A stretch of 64,000 bases of DNA, taken from NCBI GenBank assembly GCA_965248685.1, contig CBDFKC010000004.1:1478110-1542109 (forward strand), given 5' to 3'. Both the position numbers and the translations under genes were made by a program. This DNA comes from VYFG01 sp965248685 (lineage in GTDB: Bacteria > Pseudomonadota > Gammaproteobacteria > Arenicellales > Poriferihabitantaceae). Below, piece by piece: positions 56,025-64,000 of the stretch. The notes under the pieces are model-generated. The model was not told where the DNA came from. It saw only the letters and a list, made by a program, of their open reading frames with translations, and did no database searches. Positions within the stretch are counted from its first letter, which is position 1, and each line of letters begins with the position of its first letter.

Positions 56025-56833
56025 CAAAGGGTGGGATAGCCGGATTCTATGGCTTCCGATTCCAGCGCGCTGATTCGCTGATAGTCTAAATCAGAAACTT
56101 CTGAAAATTTGACGATTTTGAGGCATTGTCGCTGTTCCTTCGAGAGCAGCTCCAGACAATGATTTAATCCCAGGGTAAGAATGGAGTCACTTGTATTCTG
56201 GTCTCTAGGGGTAATGAAAGGTAGTCCCATTGTATGGTCTGACTGACCGACAATTCGTATTGCGTCGAGTAGCTCTGGCTCGTTGTCTACAATGTGAAAA
56301 TAGCTGATTGCATCTATGGCCGCCAGCGCCGCTTTTTCGTCAGCTACGGCTCGCAGGCTATCAATATGTCGACCAGTGACCATAATTTGATCAAAATAAT
56401 TTTCGCCCGACACATGGGTGCGCAAAGCGTAGCGCAGGACATTCATGCCGCTATTTGAGTCCAGTGCATTCAAGGCCACGGACTGCCCCTTGAAATCCAG
56501 TAAATTAGTCGCAGGATTTTCCCGATTGGTTACAAACCAGCTGCTGTACTTACCTGCAATACATCCATGGATATCGTATTCGGGTACACAAACCAACCGG
56601 TGGCTGTGTTGCCAGCGTTTCAAATAGGGATAACCGCAGGTATGCCCTAGCAGTAGCATTGGGGAATTATATGCCTCTGCTGCGCTATTAAATGAGACTT
56701 CAATTTTGCCGACCGAGGTCGATGACGTCAGTAGATTTAATATCCCACCAAGAGGCTTGAATAGTGATTGCCAGGCATCTCGAAGTGGCTGAGTAAAAGC
56801 GTACATGCCACAGGCAATCTGGTAATTTGACAT
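56021..56833 (-). CDS. PhnD/SsuA-like substrate-binding protein without signal peptide
   Basis: About 270 residues from ATG 56833 (GTG 56842 is an alternative). It has the fold marks of phosphonate/sulfonate-type binding proteins: LLLGHTCGYPYL, SWFVTNRENP ... DFKGQSVALNALDSNSGMNVLRYAL (domain hinge and anion loop), and DEKAALAAIDAISYFHIV. Unlike transport proteins of this class it has no signal peptide and no permease or ATPase genes nearby, so it may bind a ligand in the cytoplasm or be an orphan. It is divergent from the MttB-family gene across 140 bases, suggesting linkage to methylated-amine use. Stop codons of this gene and the DUF302 gene overlap. Confidence 0.72.
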   Translation of the reverse strand: MSNYQIACGMYAFTQPLRDAWQSLFKPLGGILNLLTSSTSVGKIEVSFNSAAEAYNSPMLLLGHTCGYPYLKRWQHSHRLVCVPEYDIHGCIAGKYSSWFVTNRENPATNLLDFKGQSVALNALDSNSGMNVLRYALRTHVSGENYFDQIMVTGRHIDSLRAVADEKAALAAIDAISYFHIVDNEPELLDAIRIVGQSDHTMGLPFITPRDQNTSDSILTLGLNHCLELLSKEQRQCLKIVKFSEVSDLDYQRISALESEAIESGYPTLC

Positions 56834-56975
56834 GGAACTCACGGGGTAGTGGTTAATTTCAATTGATCGCGGGAGCGCGAAGTTGAAAAATATAGCATGG
56901 TTATGAATTTAATGATTTTCAAAACCCACAAATTCCTCTAAAGTCTGGCGATATTGTTAATCGACCAGGTATTCG

Positions 56976-58496
56976 ATGTCTAGAAGATCACGCCGCTCGC
57001 GCGAACAAACTGAATTTCAACTTGATCAATTGCCCGTCAAGCAGTTACGTAATCCATTTCCGCCAATTGAAGTACTGAGCCCATCCGCGCTTGAAAGTGT
57101 ACATGATGGTTCAATGCGTATTCTTGAACAGATTGGATTAGAGATTGTTAACGATCGGGCAAGGGAATTGATGTGTCAGCATGGCGCTACCATTGATCCA
57201 AAAACAGGATATGTCCTGATGGAACGCGAACTCGTGTTGGAAAAGGTGTCTACGGTTCCTTCTGAATTCACCTTGCACGCGCGCAATCCAATCTACAATA
57301 GTGTCTATGGTGGTAACCATATCAATTTCACCATAGTTGCCAGCCCACCAAATTGCTCTGACCTGGACCGTGGTCGGCGTACTGGCAATTACGAAGATTA
57401 TTGTAAATTCCTTAAATTGGGGCAAATGTTCAATATGGTTGGAATGTTTTCCGGCTATCCGGTGGAGCCTATTGATTTGCCTGCTCATACCCGTCATTTG
57501 GACGCCTATCTTGGATTTACCACTTTGACTGAAAAACCTTGGCATTGTTATAGCCTGGGCAATGGAAAAGTGGAAGATGCGATCGAGATGGTTAAGATTT
57601 CTCGAGGAGTTGACGATGCAACCCTAAAGCGCGAGCCGAGTATTTCCACCGTGGTAAACACCAACTCTCCGCTAAAGGTAGACGTCCCAATGCTCGATGG
57701 GTTAATGCTGCTGGCGGAGTACGGTCAGCCTGTAGTGGTTACCCCCTTTACCCTGGCCGGCGCAATGTGTCCGGTTACTCTGGGAGGCGCACTGGCCCAA
57801 CAAAATGCGGAGGCCCTCGGCGTAATTGCAATTACTCAGATGGTTAACCCCGGCGCACCGGCTGTATATGGAGGATTCACCTCTAACGTTGATATGAAAT
57901 CTGGTGCGCCGGCTTTTGGTACCCCGGAATATGGCCGGGCGGTTTTGGCTGGGGGGCAGCTTGCGCGAAAATATAATTTGCCGTATCGGACGTCAAACGT
58001 AAATGCATCAAATTGCGCTGATGCCCAGGCAGCATGGGAGTCGGAGATGTCCCTGTGGAGCGCCGTGATGTCCCATGGGAATATGATCAAGCATAGTGGA
58101 GGCTGGCTTGAAGGTGGGTTGTGTGCTTCTTTCGAAAAGCTCATTCTCGATATGGAAATGGTGCAGATGATGACCGAAACCCTGCGTCCAATTGAAGTTA
58201 CAGAGGAGGATCTGGCATTAGAGGCAATCAAGGAAGTCGGAGCAGGCGGCCACCACTTCGGGACCAGCCATACCATGGCGCGCTATACCGATGCTTTTTA
58301 CAGTCCCCTGGTATCGGACTGGAGTAACTTCGAAACCTGGCAGGAAAATGGTGAGAAGAGTGCCACCATGCGGGCAAATGAATTGTATAAACAGTTGCTA
58401 GAAATTTACCAAAAGCCAGCCATCGATCCCGCTGTAGAAGAAGAGTTGCGCGCATACGCGGATAGGCGTCGTGGTGAAATCAAGCCGGCCTGGTGA
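56976..58496 (+). CDS. MttB-family (trimethylamine/betaine) methyltransferase, non-pyrrolysine type
   Basis: 506 residues, uninterrupted by an amber codon, so it belongs to the non-pyrrolysine branch of the MttB superfamily. TIM-barrel features: LSPSALESVHDGSMRILEQIGLEI at the start, GGNHINFTIVASPPNC, EYGQPVVVTPFTLAGAMCPVTLGG, and GAGGHHFGTSHTMARY near the end. Known relatives (such as MtgB) demethylate glycine betaine and pass the methyl to a corrinoid protein; no corrinoid partner is seen here. The flavoprotein with a GcvT half is encoded 54 bases downstream on the same strand and probably acts next on the demethylated product. The substrate is inferred. Confidence 0.84.
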   Translation: MSRRSRRSREQTEFQLDQLPVKQLRNPFPPIEVLSPSALESVHDGSMRILEQIGLEIVNDRARELMCQHGATIDPKTGYVLMERELVLEKVSTVPSEFTLHARNPIYNSVYGGNHINFTIVASPPNCSDLDRGRRTGNYEDYCKFLKLGQMFNMVGMFSGYPVEPIDLPAHTRHLDAYLGFTTLTEKPWHCYSLGNGKVEDAIEMVKISRGVDDATLKREPSISTVVNTNSPLKVDVPMLDGLMLLAEYGQPVVVTPFTLAGAMCPVTLGGALAQQNAEALGVIAITQMVNPGAPAVYGGFTSNVDMKSGAPAFGTPEYGRAVLAGGQLARKYNLPYRTSNVNASNCADAQAAWESEMSLWSAVMSHGNMIKHSGGWLEGGLCASFEKLILDMEMVQMMTETLRPIEVTEEDLALEAIKEVGAGGHHFGTSHTMARYTDAFYSPLVSDWSNFETWQENGEKSATMRANELYKQLLEIYQKPAIDPAVEEELRAYADRRRGEIKPAW

Positions 58497-58550
58497 TAGA
58501 TGAGTAATTCCTTTGCAACTAATTCGTAATTCAAACTTCGAGTCATCCTT

Positions 58551-60968
58551 ATGAAATCTCATACGCAGGTAGCTGTTATCGGTGGCGGTGTTGTAGGTTG
58601 CAGCGTTCTGTATCATCTAACCAAACTAGGTTGGACCGATATCTCCTTAATTGAGCGCTCCGAGTTAACCTCTGGGTCAACCTGGCATGCCGCGGGCGGA
58701 TTTCATACGCTTAACGCCGACACCAACATGGCAGCATTACAGGGATATACCATCGGTCTTTACAAAGAACTCGAACAACAGTCCGGTCAAAGTTGCGGGC
58801 TTCACCATGTGGGAGGAATAACCCTGGCAAGTACACCCGATCGTATGGATTTCCTCCGAGCAGAACGTGCCAAGCATCGCTATATGGGACTTGATACACA
58901 TTTAGTAACGCCTGCGGAAATACAGGAACTTTCTCCGATCACCAATACTGATGGCGTCCTCGGTGCGCTGTATGATCCACTGGATGGCCATTTGGACCCC
59001 TCGGGCACCACTCATGCCTATGCCAGGGCCGCCAAAAATAATGGTGCTGAAATAATTCTAAGAAACCGGGTGCTAGCGCTAAATGCGCGCGCCGATGGCA
59101 GTTGGGAAGTGGTTACCGAACTGGGTAGTTTGATCGCCGAGCATGTGGTAAATGCGGCTGGCCTATGGGCCAGGGAAGTTGGAGAACTGGCCGGAGTCTA
59201 TCTACCATTGCATCCAATGGAGCATCAGTATCTGGCCACAGATACCATTGATGAAGTCGTCTCCCATGGCAAGGAATTACCCCATGTGATGGATCCCGAA
59301 GGAGAAAGCTATTTGCGTCAGGAGCGCGATGGTCTGGTGATAGGGTTTTATGAACAAAATTGTGACCCCTGGGCAGTTGACGGAACCAGCTGGGAATTTG
59401 GCCACGAATTACTTCCCAATAATCTGGAACGAATTGGCGAGTCATTGGAGATTGCCTATCATCGCTTTCCTGTATTGGAAAAGGCGGGAATTAAAACCAT
59501 CATCAATGGACCATTTACCTTTGCTCCTGATGGGAATCCGTTGGTGGGACCAGTTCAGGGATTACGCAATTATTGGTCGGCCTGTGGAGTCATGGCAGGA
59601 TTCAGCCAGGGCGGGGGAGTTGGTCTAACCCTGGCGGAATGGATGGTTGATGGCGAGCCATCCAGAGACGTCTTTGCCATGGATGTATCTCGATTTGGTG
59701 ACTTTCCAACCCGACCCTATACCCGGGTAAAAGTACGGGAAAACTATCAGCGAAGATTTTCTGTGTCCTATCCAAATGAAGAATTGCCCGCGGCGCGACC
59801 ATTTCATACAACCCCGGCTTATGGCATCTGGCAACAACAGAATGCAGTGTTCGGTGCGGGTTATGGTATGGAGCAGGTAAACTATTTTGCACCCGAGGGG
59901 GAGCAACCCTGGGAAGTTCCCTCGTTTCGAAGATCGAATGCTTTTGATGTGGTTGCCGAAGAATGTCACGGGGTTCGAACCGCAGTTGGCATCAATGAGA
60001 TACATAATTTCAGCAAATTCGAAGTAGCTGGCGACGGTGCAGAAGCCTGGCTCGGCCAGATAATGGCGGGTAGAATACCTTCAACGGGAAGGCTTTCACT
60101 TTGCCCCATGCTAAGCCAAAGAGGACGATTGATCGGAGATTTTACGGTTTCAAAAATTGAAGGAAATCTGTTTCAACTTACCGGGTCCTACGGCTCCCAG
60201 AACTACCATCAACGTTGGTTCGAACAGCATCTTCCTCAAGCCGGTGTTACCCTAACCAATGTTTCTCAACAGAGATTAGGGTTTCAGGTCGCGGGTCCCA
60301 ATGCTCGAATTCTATTGCAACGGGTAGTTCGAGGCGGTCTGTCCAATAAATCATTTCCGTTTTTAACTGTCAGGCGACTACAGGTCGGTACCAGCGACGG
60401 TTTGGTTCAGCGGGTATCTTACACGGGGGATCTCGGCTACGAAATATATGTGCCGGCGAATCAACAAGTTTCTCTGTATCACACGCTTGTAAATGCGGGA
60501 AACGACCTCGGTATTCGTCCGTTCGGAATGCGGGCGATGATGAGTTTACGGCTAGAGAAATCGTTTGGTTCGTGGCTGCGGGAATATAAGCCGGATTACA
60601 CTCCGCTGGAGACCGGACTAGATCGGTTTGTAGCTTACAATAAATCCACAGATTTTATTGGCAAGCAAGCAGCCTTGGATGAGCGAACAAATGGTGTCTC
60701 GCGCAAGTTATGTACATTTGTTGTCGATGCAAATGATGCTGACGCAGTGGCGGACGAGCCGATCTGGCATAACAATAAGGTTGTAGGGTTCGTTACCTCG
60801 GGAGGTTATGCCCACTATTCTAAAAAAAGTGTCGCACTTGGGTTTCTCCCGATTGATCTTGTTAAGCCGGGTGTCGAGGTAGAGATAGAGATTCTTGGCG
60901 AGATGCGTCCAGCCAAATTAATAGATCAGGTATTGTTTGATCCTGACGGAACCCGCTCACGAGGCTGA
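58551..60968 (+). CDS. Dimethylglycine/sarcosine dehydrogenase-like FAD and GcvT fusion
   Basis: 805 residues. N-terminal DAO-type FAD domain with VAVIGGGVVGCSVLYHL and GSTWHAAGG, where His46 corresponds to the covalent-flavin His of dimethylglycine dehydrogenase. A bridging region follows (YGMEQVNYFAP, RTAVGINEIHNFSKFEVAG), then the C-terminal GcvT/tetrahydrofolate domain (STGRLSLCPMLSQRGRLIGD, LGYEIYVP, FGMRAMMSLRLEKSFGSWLREYKPDYTP). It oxidatively demethylates N-methyl glycine derivatives and transfers the formaldehyde unit to tetrahydrofolate. It pairs with the upstream MttB-family gene; both are needed to walk betaine down to glycine. Length and domain order are standard for the family. 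Confidence 0.86.
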   Translation: MKSHTQVAVIGGGVVGCSVLYHLTKLGWTDISLIERSELTSGSTWHAAGGFHTLNADTNMAALQGYTIGLYKELEQQSGQSCGLHHVGGITLASTPDRMDFLRAERAKHRYMGLDTHLVTPAEIQELSPITNTDGVLGALYDPLDGHLDPSGTTHAYARAAKNNGAEIILRNRVLALNARADGSWEVVTELGSLIAEHVVNAAGLWAREVGELAGVYLPLHPMEHQYLATDTIDEVVSHGKELPHVMDPEGESYLRQERDGLVIGFYEQNCDPWAVDGTSWEFGHELLPNNLERIGESLEIAYHRFPVLEKAGIKTIINGPFTFAPDGNPLVGPVQGLRNYWSACGVMAGFSQGGGVGLTLAEWMVDGEPSRDVFAMDVSRFGDFPTRPYTRVKVRENYQRRFSVSYPNEELPAARPFHTTPAYGIWQQQNAVFGAGYGMEQVNYFAPEGEQPWEVPSFRRSNAFDVVAEECHGVRTAVGINEIHNFSKFEVAGDGAEAWLGQIMAGRIPSTGRLSLCPMLSQRGRLIGDFTVSKIEGNLFQLTGSYGSQNYHQRWFEQHLPQAGVTLTNVSQQRLGFQVAGPNARILLQRVVRGGLSNKSFPFLTVRRLQVGTSDGLVQRVSYTGDLGYEIYVPANQQVSLYHTLVNAGNDLGIRPFGMRAMMSLRLEKSFGSWLREYKPDYTPLETGLDRFVAYNKSTDFIGKQAALDERTNGVSRKLCTFVVDANDADAVADEPIWHNNKVVGFVTSGGYAHYSKKSVALGFLPIDLVKPGVEVEIEILGEMRPAKLIDQVLFDPDGTRSRG

Positions 60969-60985
60969 ATAAAAACCGTTGCGAG

Positions 60986-61365
60986 TTACTGTGGCGTTAA
61001 GGTACCTTCGGGAAACTTGGCGTAATTGCAATGGCGTATGTCCTGAATTTCCACCGTAATCTGCATTTTCATCGATTCCACAGCTTGGCTAAAAAATGTT
61101 TTTAGGTGCTCTAGACATTGTTCAATAATTTCCCGGCGAACCCGTTCTGAGCGACCCTCAACAAGCCGGATTTCCAGATGGGCGAAAGCATGATGGTCTG
61201 CGCCGTCTGCAATCAGGTAGTGGTCGAGTACTTTGGTCCGGCTTTGCAGTTGTCTAGATTGACGCCACCGGATGTGCTGAGGATGTGATGAACTTCACGA
61301 AATAATCCGGTTAATTCTTGTGCCAGCTGGCAATTCCGAGTGTATTCAAGGGTTATATGCGGCAT
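60986..61365 (-). pseudogene. Frameshifted 5-carboxymethyl-2-hydroxymuconate isomerase family protein
   Basis: 380 bases, one short of a 127-codon gene. The first part reads MPHITLEYTRNC ... LFREVHHILSTSGGV (N-terminal Pro after Met is the tautomerase catalytic residue). After a frame change near 61245-61260 it continues LQSRTKVLDHYLIADGADHH, then AFAHLEIRLVEGRSERVRRE to the stop at 60986. The one-base shortage suggests a single deletion, either a real mutation or a sequencing error. The family isomerises ring-cleavage products of aromatic compounds or related tautomers. It lies between the DMGDH-like gene and the HAD gene and ends convergently with the former. Confidence 0.8.
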
Positions 61366-61391
61366 ATCAAAAATTATCCCGCCAAAGCCTA

Positions 61392-62069
61392 TTAAACCAA
61401 ATATTCGGGAAGGCCAAATTGAGCCGGCTCAAATTGCTCCAAACTGGATAATATCTGTTCTGCTCCCTGATACAGGCTTTTGTCCATATTGGGGTCGGGA
61501 ACGACGATAACGCGTATACCGGCGGCAATCCCAGCGGCCAGACCGGAAGGTGCATCCTCGAATACAAGTGATTGGGCGGGATTGGCATCTAGCCGCTTCG
61601 CCGCCGTATTAAAAATATCAGGAGCCGGTTTGGCGGCCCCGACTTCCGGATCATTGCTACTTACGACAGTATCGAATAAATCGAACCAACTGGTATGCCC
61701 TGATTTCTTAATTTCAAATAGCTCGTAACTAGAACTGGTTGCCACCGCGATGGGAATTTGATGCTGATGCAAATGGCGCACCAGCTTTTCCGCTCCAGGC
61801 ATTGCATTACATTGACCAAATTTTTCCCGGAGCAACCCATTTCGCTCTTCGAGGTATTGCTCTGGTGAAATCGGCAAACTCATCGCTTCCACCAGATAGT
61901 GCGCTGAATCGATAGCCGCGCGACCAATCATGTTTGCCTTGGTTGACCAGTCAAACACTTTGCCATATCGACCTACGATATGTTGGGTAACCTCGGTATA
62001 TATTATTTCGGTGTCCAGCAACAATCCATCGACATCAAACAGTACATACTTTACCGCGGTTTTGGTCAT
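61392..62069 (-). CDS. HAD-superfamily phosphatase (subfamily IA, HDHD1-like)
   Basis: 225 residues. Motif I DVDGLLLDTE with the nucleophile Asp, motif II VATSSS, motif III Lys in GAAKPAPDIF and motif IV EDAPSGLAAGIAAGIRV; a four-helix cap between motifs I and II. It resembles HDHD1/pseudouridine-5'-phosphatase and other small sugar-phosphate phosphatases; the substrate is undefined. It overlaps the upstream membrane protein gene by four bases (ATGA), so the two are translationally coupled. It ends 26 bases before the CHMI pseudogene. Confidence 0.85.
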   Translation of the reverse strand: MTKTAVKYVLFDVDGLLLDTEIIYTEVTQHIVGRYGKVFDWSTKANMIGRAAIDSAHYLVEAMSLPISPEQYLEERNGLLREKFGQCNAMPGAEKLVRHLHQHQIPIAVATSSSYELFEIKKSGHTSWFDLFDTVVSSNDPEVGAAKPAPDIFNTAAKRLDANPAQSLVFEDAPSGLAAGIAAGIRVIVVPDPNMDKSLYQGAEQILSSLEQFEPAQFGLPEYLV

Positions 62070-64000
62070 ACGTTTTTTTCTGCTGACATGCGGTCTAGCA
62101 GATAGCCCCGATAAAGTCCGCGATAGGTCAGCATGGCTATAATATAGATCACGATGGCTACGAGCATGGTAGCCTTAAATCCGAAGTAGACCGAGAAAAT
62201 TGCACAAAATATTCCACCTACTACGGTAAACAATCCATTAAATGCCCAGGCCCATGCAACGGTCCCTTCCGGTTTGTGCTGGACAGCGAGAATACCAAGA
62301 GGAAATGGCATGCCCAAAAAGAATGCCAAAGGAAAGATCATCAATACCGAGATAATCATTCTCGCTGGTACCGGGTGTTGAAGGAAATTATCGAATAGTA
62401 CCTGTTGGTAAAATAGCAGGAGCAAAGTAGAAATAACCACGCCGATGAAGGGAATCCACCAGCGCTTTTTCTCCAGCAGTTGGAGCTTCTCCGAAATCAG
62501 GCTGCCTACTCCGGCGGCAAACAAAAAGGTAAACACCACGGTCGTATAGGCGTATAGCGGGTACCCAATCAACTTCATAAAAATCTGGATAAATACCAAT
62601 TGCAGAATGATATACCCTGATCCCAGGCAGGAAAAATATAATAGCAAATTGCCTTTACCTTGCCAGTTACTCTTGCCCGATTTTGAAAATATTAATGGTA
62701 CGCAGCTAAATATCAAAGCAAATACCAGGGCAGCCCCCGCAGTGACGAAAAGGTGGATAACGTCTATAGGGAACCCGGTGGAGCGCTGTGAATTAAGTAA
62801 TCCCGAAATCGACTCATTGACAAAAACGTCGCCTTGTTCATTTGGCAGATGATCAAGATTCTTTCTCAGGGAATTAAAGAAAGGCTGGTTATCGGTAGGC
62901 GGAACCACCCTGTAGGGTATTTTGGCAGCCAGACTTTTTGGAAAGTCGGGTGCAAAGAAAGCATCGCTGAGAAACGCTTTTTCGGGCTCCACTGGATTTA
63001 CTACGAGTTCAAAATCACCCATAAATTCCGCAGTTTTCTGAACATCGGCTGCGGTCCATGGGGTTTTCCTGATTAATAATGTGGGCAGGTTATCCTGCTG
63101 ACCAGACGCCTCAAACACGATCACGTGATCCCGAAAATTTTCATTTCCCAGTTCAGCCCATGCCTGGGCGGCGGTAGCCACCATCTTTGGGTAGATATGA
63201 TGATTTATATGGAGAATTCCATCGTCGTTCAGATGACTGAAAAATTCCTTATATGCTTCCACGGTCTGCAGATATGCCGATTGCATCGCGCCACTGCCAG
63301 CTGCAATGCTGGAGCTAGTGTGGTTACTGTTAATTTGAATAATGTCGTATTTTTTACCACTCGAGCGTAGAAAGCTGCGGCCTTCGCCAGCCTGTATATT
63401 TGTCCGCGGGTCGTGCATGATCCCGCCAATATAGTCGCTATAAATGGTTTTCCCGAGTTCGACTACCTGGCCTACCAGCTCTATCCCGTCTACGTGAGCG
63501 GCGTTGTATGTCAATGCGGCCTTAGCCTCCTGACCTCCGGCACTTCCGATAATTAGGACCTGACTGTCAGAATCGGCCCTTAAATAATGGGATATCGCAA
63601 GATACCGGTCCCAAAAGTGACGCTGTGCATTTTCCGGTAGGCCAGCACGTAGTTTGGCGAAATCACCGTCGAAACGGTAAAAATAACTGGTTTGGGTACC
63701 ACCGTCGTAGGCGATCCATTTAAACGTGTAGTCTATACCTTGAATCTGACCAATTTTTTCATAGTCGATGATATCGATTTTCGATATAGGGTCCCACCAG
63801 GTGCCTTCTGATACGCTCTGGAGGGAGCGAAAGGAGCGCTTGTCCATATGGGGTGCAAAGGTCTTGATATGATCCCAGGTGAATGGCATCACTCCGACGA
63901 TAAGCGCCAGAACCACCACTACTCTACTCCATACCTTCGATTGAGAGAAAAAGGCGGAAGACAGCAGGCTAAACCCTGCGACTACCCATAAAACCCCAAC
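62066..64000 (-). CDS. Spermidine-synthase-like domain with membrane regions (5' end outside window)
   Basis: The frame stays open to the right edge: the translated edge bases (VGVLWVVAGFSLLSSAFFS) are membrane-like, so the real start lies beyond 64000 and the GTG at 63919 is not it. The visible part has a soluble Rossmann domain with VLIIGSAGGQEAKAAL, VDGIELVG and DIIQINSNHTSS, as in spermidine synthases and SAM-methyltransferases. This is followed by several transmembrane helices (VIHLFVTAGAALVFALIFSC; YIILQLVFIQIFMKLI; AFNGLFTVVGGIFCAIFSVY). Such membrane spermidine-synthase-like proteins are widespread but poorly studied, and the polyamine-binding motif is not evident. It is coupled to the HAD gene by a four-base overlap. 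Confidence 0.8.
   Translation of the reverse strand, partial: VGVLWVVAGFSLLSSAFFSQSKVWSRVVVVLALIVGVMPFTWDHIKTFAPHMDKRSFRSLQSVSEGTWWDPISKIDIIDYEKIGQIQGIDYTFKWIAYDGGTQTSYFYRFDGDFAKLRAGLPENAQRHFWDRYLAISHYLRADSDSQVLIIGSAGGQEAKAALTYNAAHVDGIELVGQVVELGKTIYSDYIGGIMHDPRTNIQAGEGRSFLRSSGKKYDIIQINSNHTSSSIAAGSGAMQSAYLQTVEAYKEFFSHLNDDGILHINHHIYPKMVATAAQAWAELGNENFRDHVIVFEASGQQDNLPTLLIRKTPWTAADVQKTAEFMGDFELVVNPVEPEKAFLSDAFFAPDFPKSLAAKIPYRVVPPTDNQPFFNSLRKNLDHLPNEQGDVFVNESISGLLNSQRSTGFPIDVIHLFVTAGAALVFALIFSCVPLIFSKSGKSNWQGKGNLLLYFSCLGSGYIILQLVFIQIFMKLIGYPLYAYTTVVFTFLFAAGVGSLISEKLQLLEKKRWWIPFIGVVISTLLLLFYQQVLFDNFLQHPVPARMIISVLMIFPLAFFLGMPFPLGILAVQHKPEGTVAWAWAFNGLFTVVGGIFCAIFSVYFGFKATMLVAIVIYIIAMLTYRGLYRGYLLDRMSAEKNV

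Noticed and set aside
56976..58496. Pyrrolysine-containing trimethylamine methyltransferase
   Set aside because: No in-frame amber codon; the gene reads through fully and belongs to the non-pyrrolysine branch.
63900..64000. GTG at 63919 as the true start of the membrane protein
   Set aside because: The frame stays open with membrane-like sequence to the window edge; the start lies outside.

Overview
The window looks like a chromosomal segment of a marine-type gammaproteobacterium. This is an inference from the mix of genes: giant calcium-binding repeat adhesins next to TolC-type outer membrane proteins, a CaiD-like carnitine/gamma-butyrobetaine block, a DMSP-demethylase-like protein, choline dehydrogenase, an MttB-family methyltransferase and a dimethylglycine-dehydrogenase-like flavoprotein. 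No rRNA, tRNA or CRISPR array was recognised.

Left third (1-32,927), giant surface protein region. The window opens inside a giant gene (1-3,114, 5' end outside) made of 32-residue thrombospondin-type-3-like Asp-rich repeats, ending in an unfamiliar domain plus LysM. A lipoprotein TolC homologue (3,174-4,691) follows. Next is about 4.4 kb of debris: an IS3-type transposase remnant, a frameshifted fragment of an adhesin C-terminal domain, an AT-rich putative methyltransferase, and a copied, stop-containing TolC tail with its terminator. The dominant gene (9,162-28,871) encodes 6,569 residues: an LEPR-like N-terminal motif, a DUF4347 caspase-like domain, about 120 TSP3-like units organised in nested DNA duplications, a Pro-rich linker, and the same unknown domain plus LysM. 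It is followed by its own TolC paralogue and two HlyD-type adaptors. No ABC ATPase or RND pump is present in the window. Together these look like a dedicated export or display system for giant proteins.

Middle (33-43 kb). A 2OG-Fe(II) oxygenase and an S41 peptidase precede a co-directional block (35,189-40,981): BKACE, SDR, acyl-CoA dehydrogenase, NDP-forming acyl-CoA ligase and CaiD. The block can be read as gamma-butyrobetaine/carnitine breakdown to glycine betaine plus acetoacetate. It is followed by a matrixin-type metalloprotease with a cysteine switch, a small lipoprotein, and a REP-like palindromic element.

Right third (43.5-64 kb). Minus-strand 3-hydroxyacyl-CoA dehydrogenase and AMP-forming acyl-CoA ligase genes diverge from a DmdA-like gene. 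Then come a GNAT, a gamma-family PLP enzyme with a clear terminator, choline dehydrogenase, and a triple fusion (kinase, M23 and class-III aminotransferase). After these lie an unknown protein, a DUF302 protein, a PhnD-like binding protein, an MttB-family protein and a DMGDH-like flavoprotein. A frameshifted CHMI-family gene, a HAD phosphatase and a spermidine-synthase-like membrane protein running off the right edge close the window. These enzymes fit demethylation and use of methylated osmolytes (choline, carnitine, betaine, possibly DMSP), with one-carbon units going to tetrahydrofolate.
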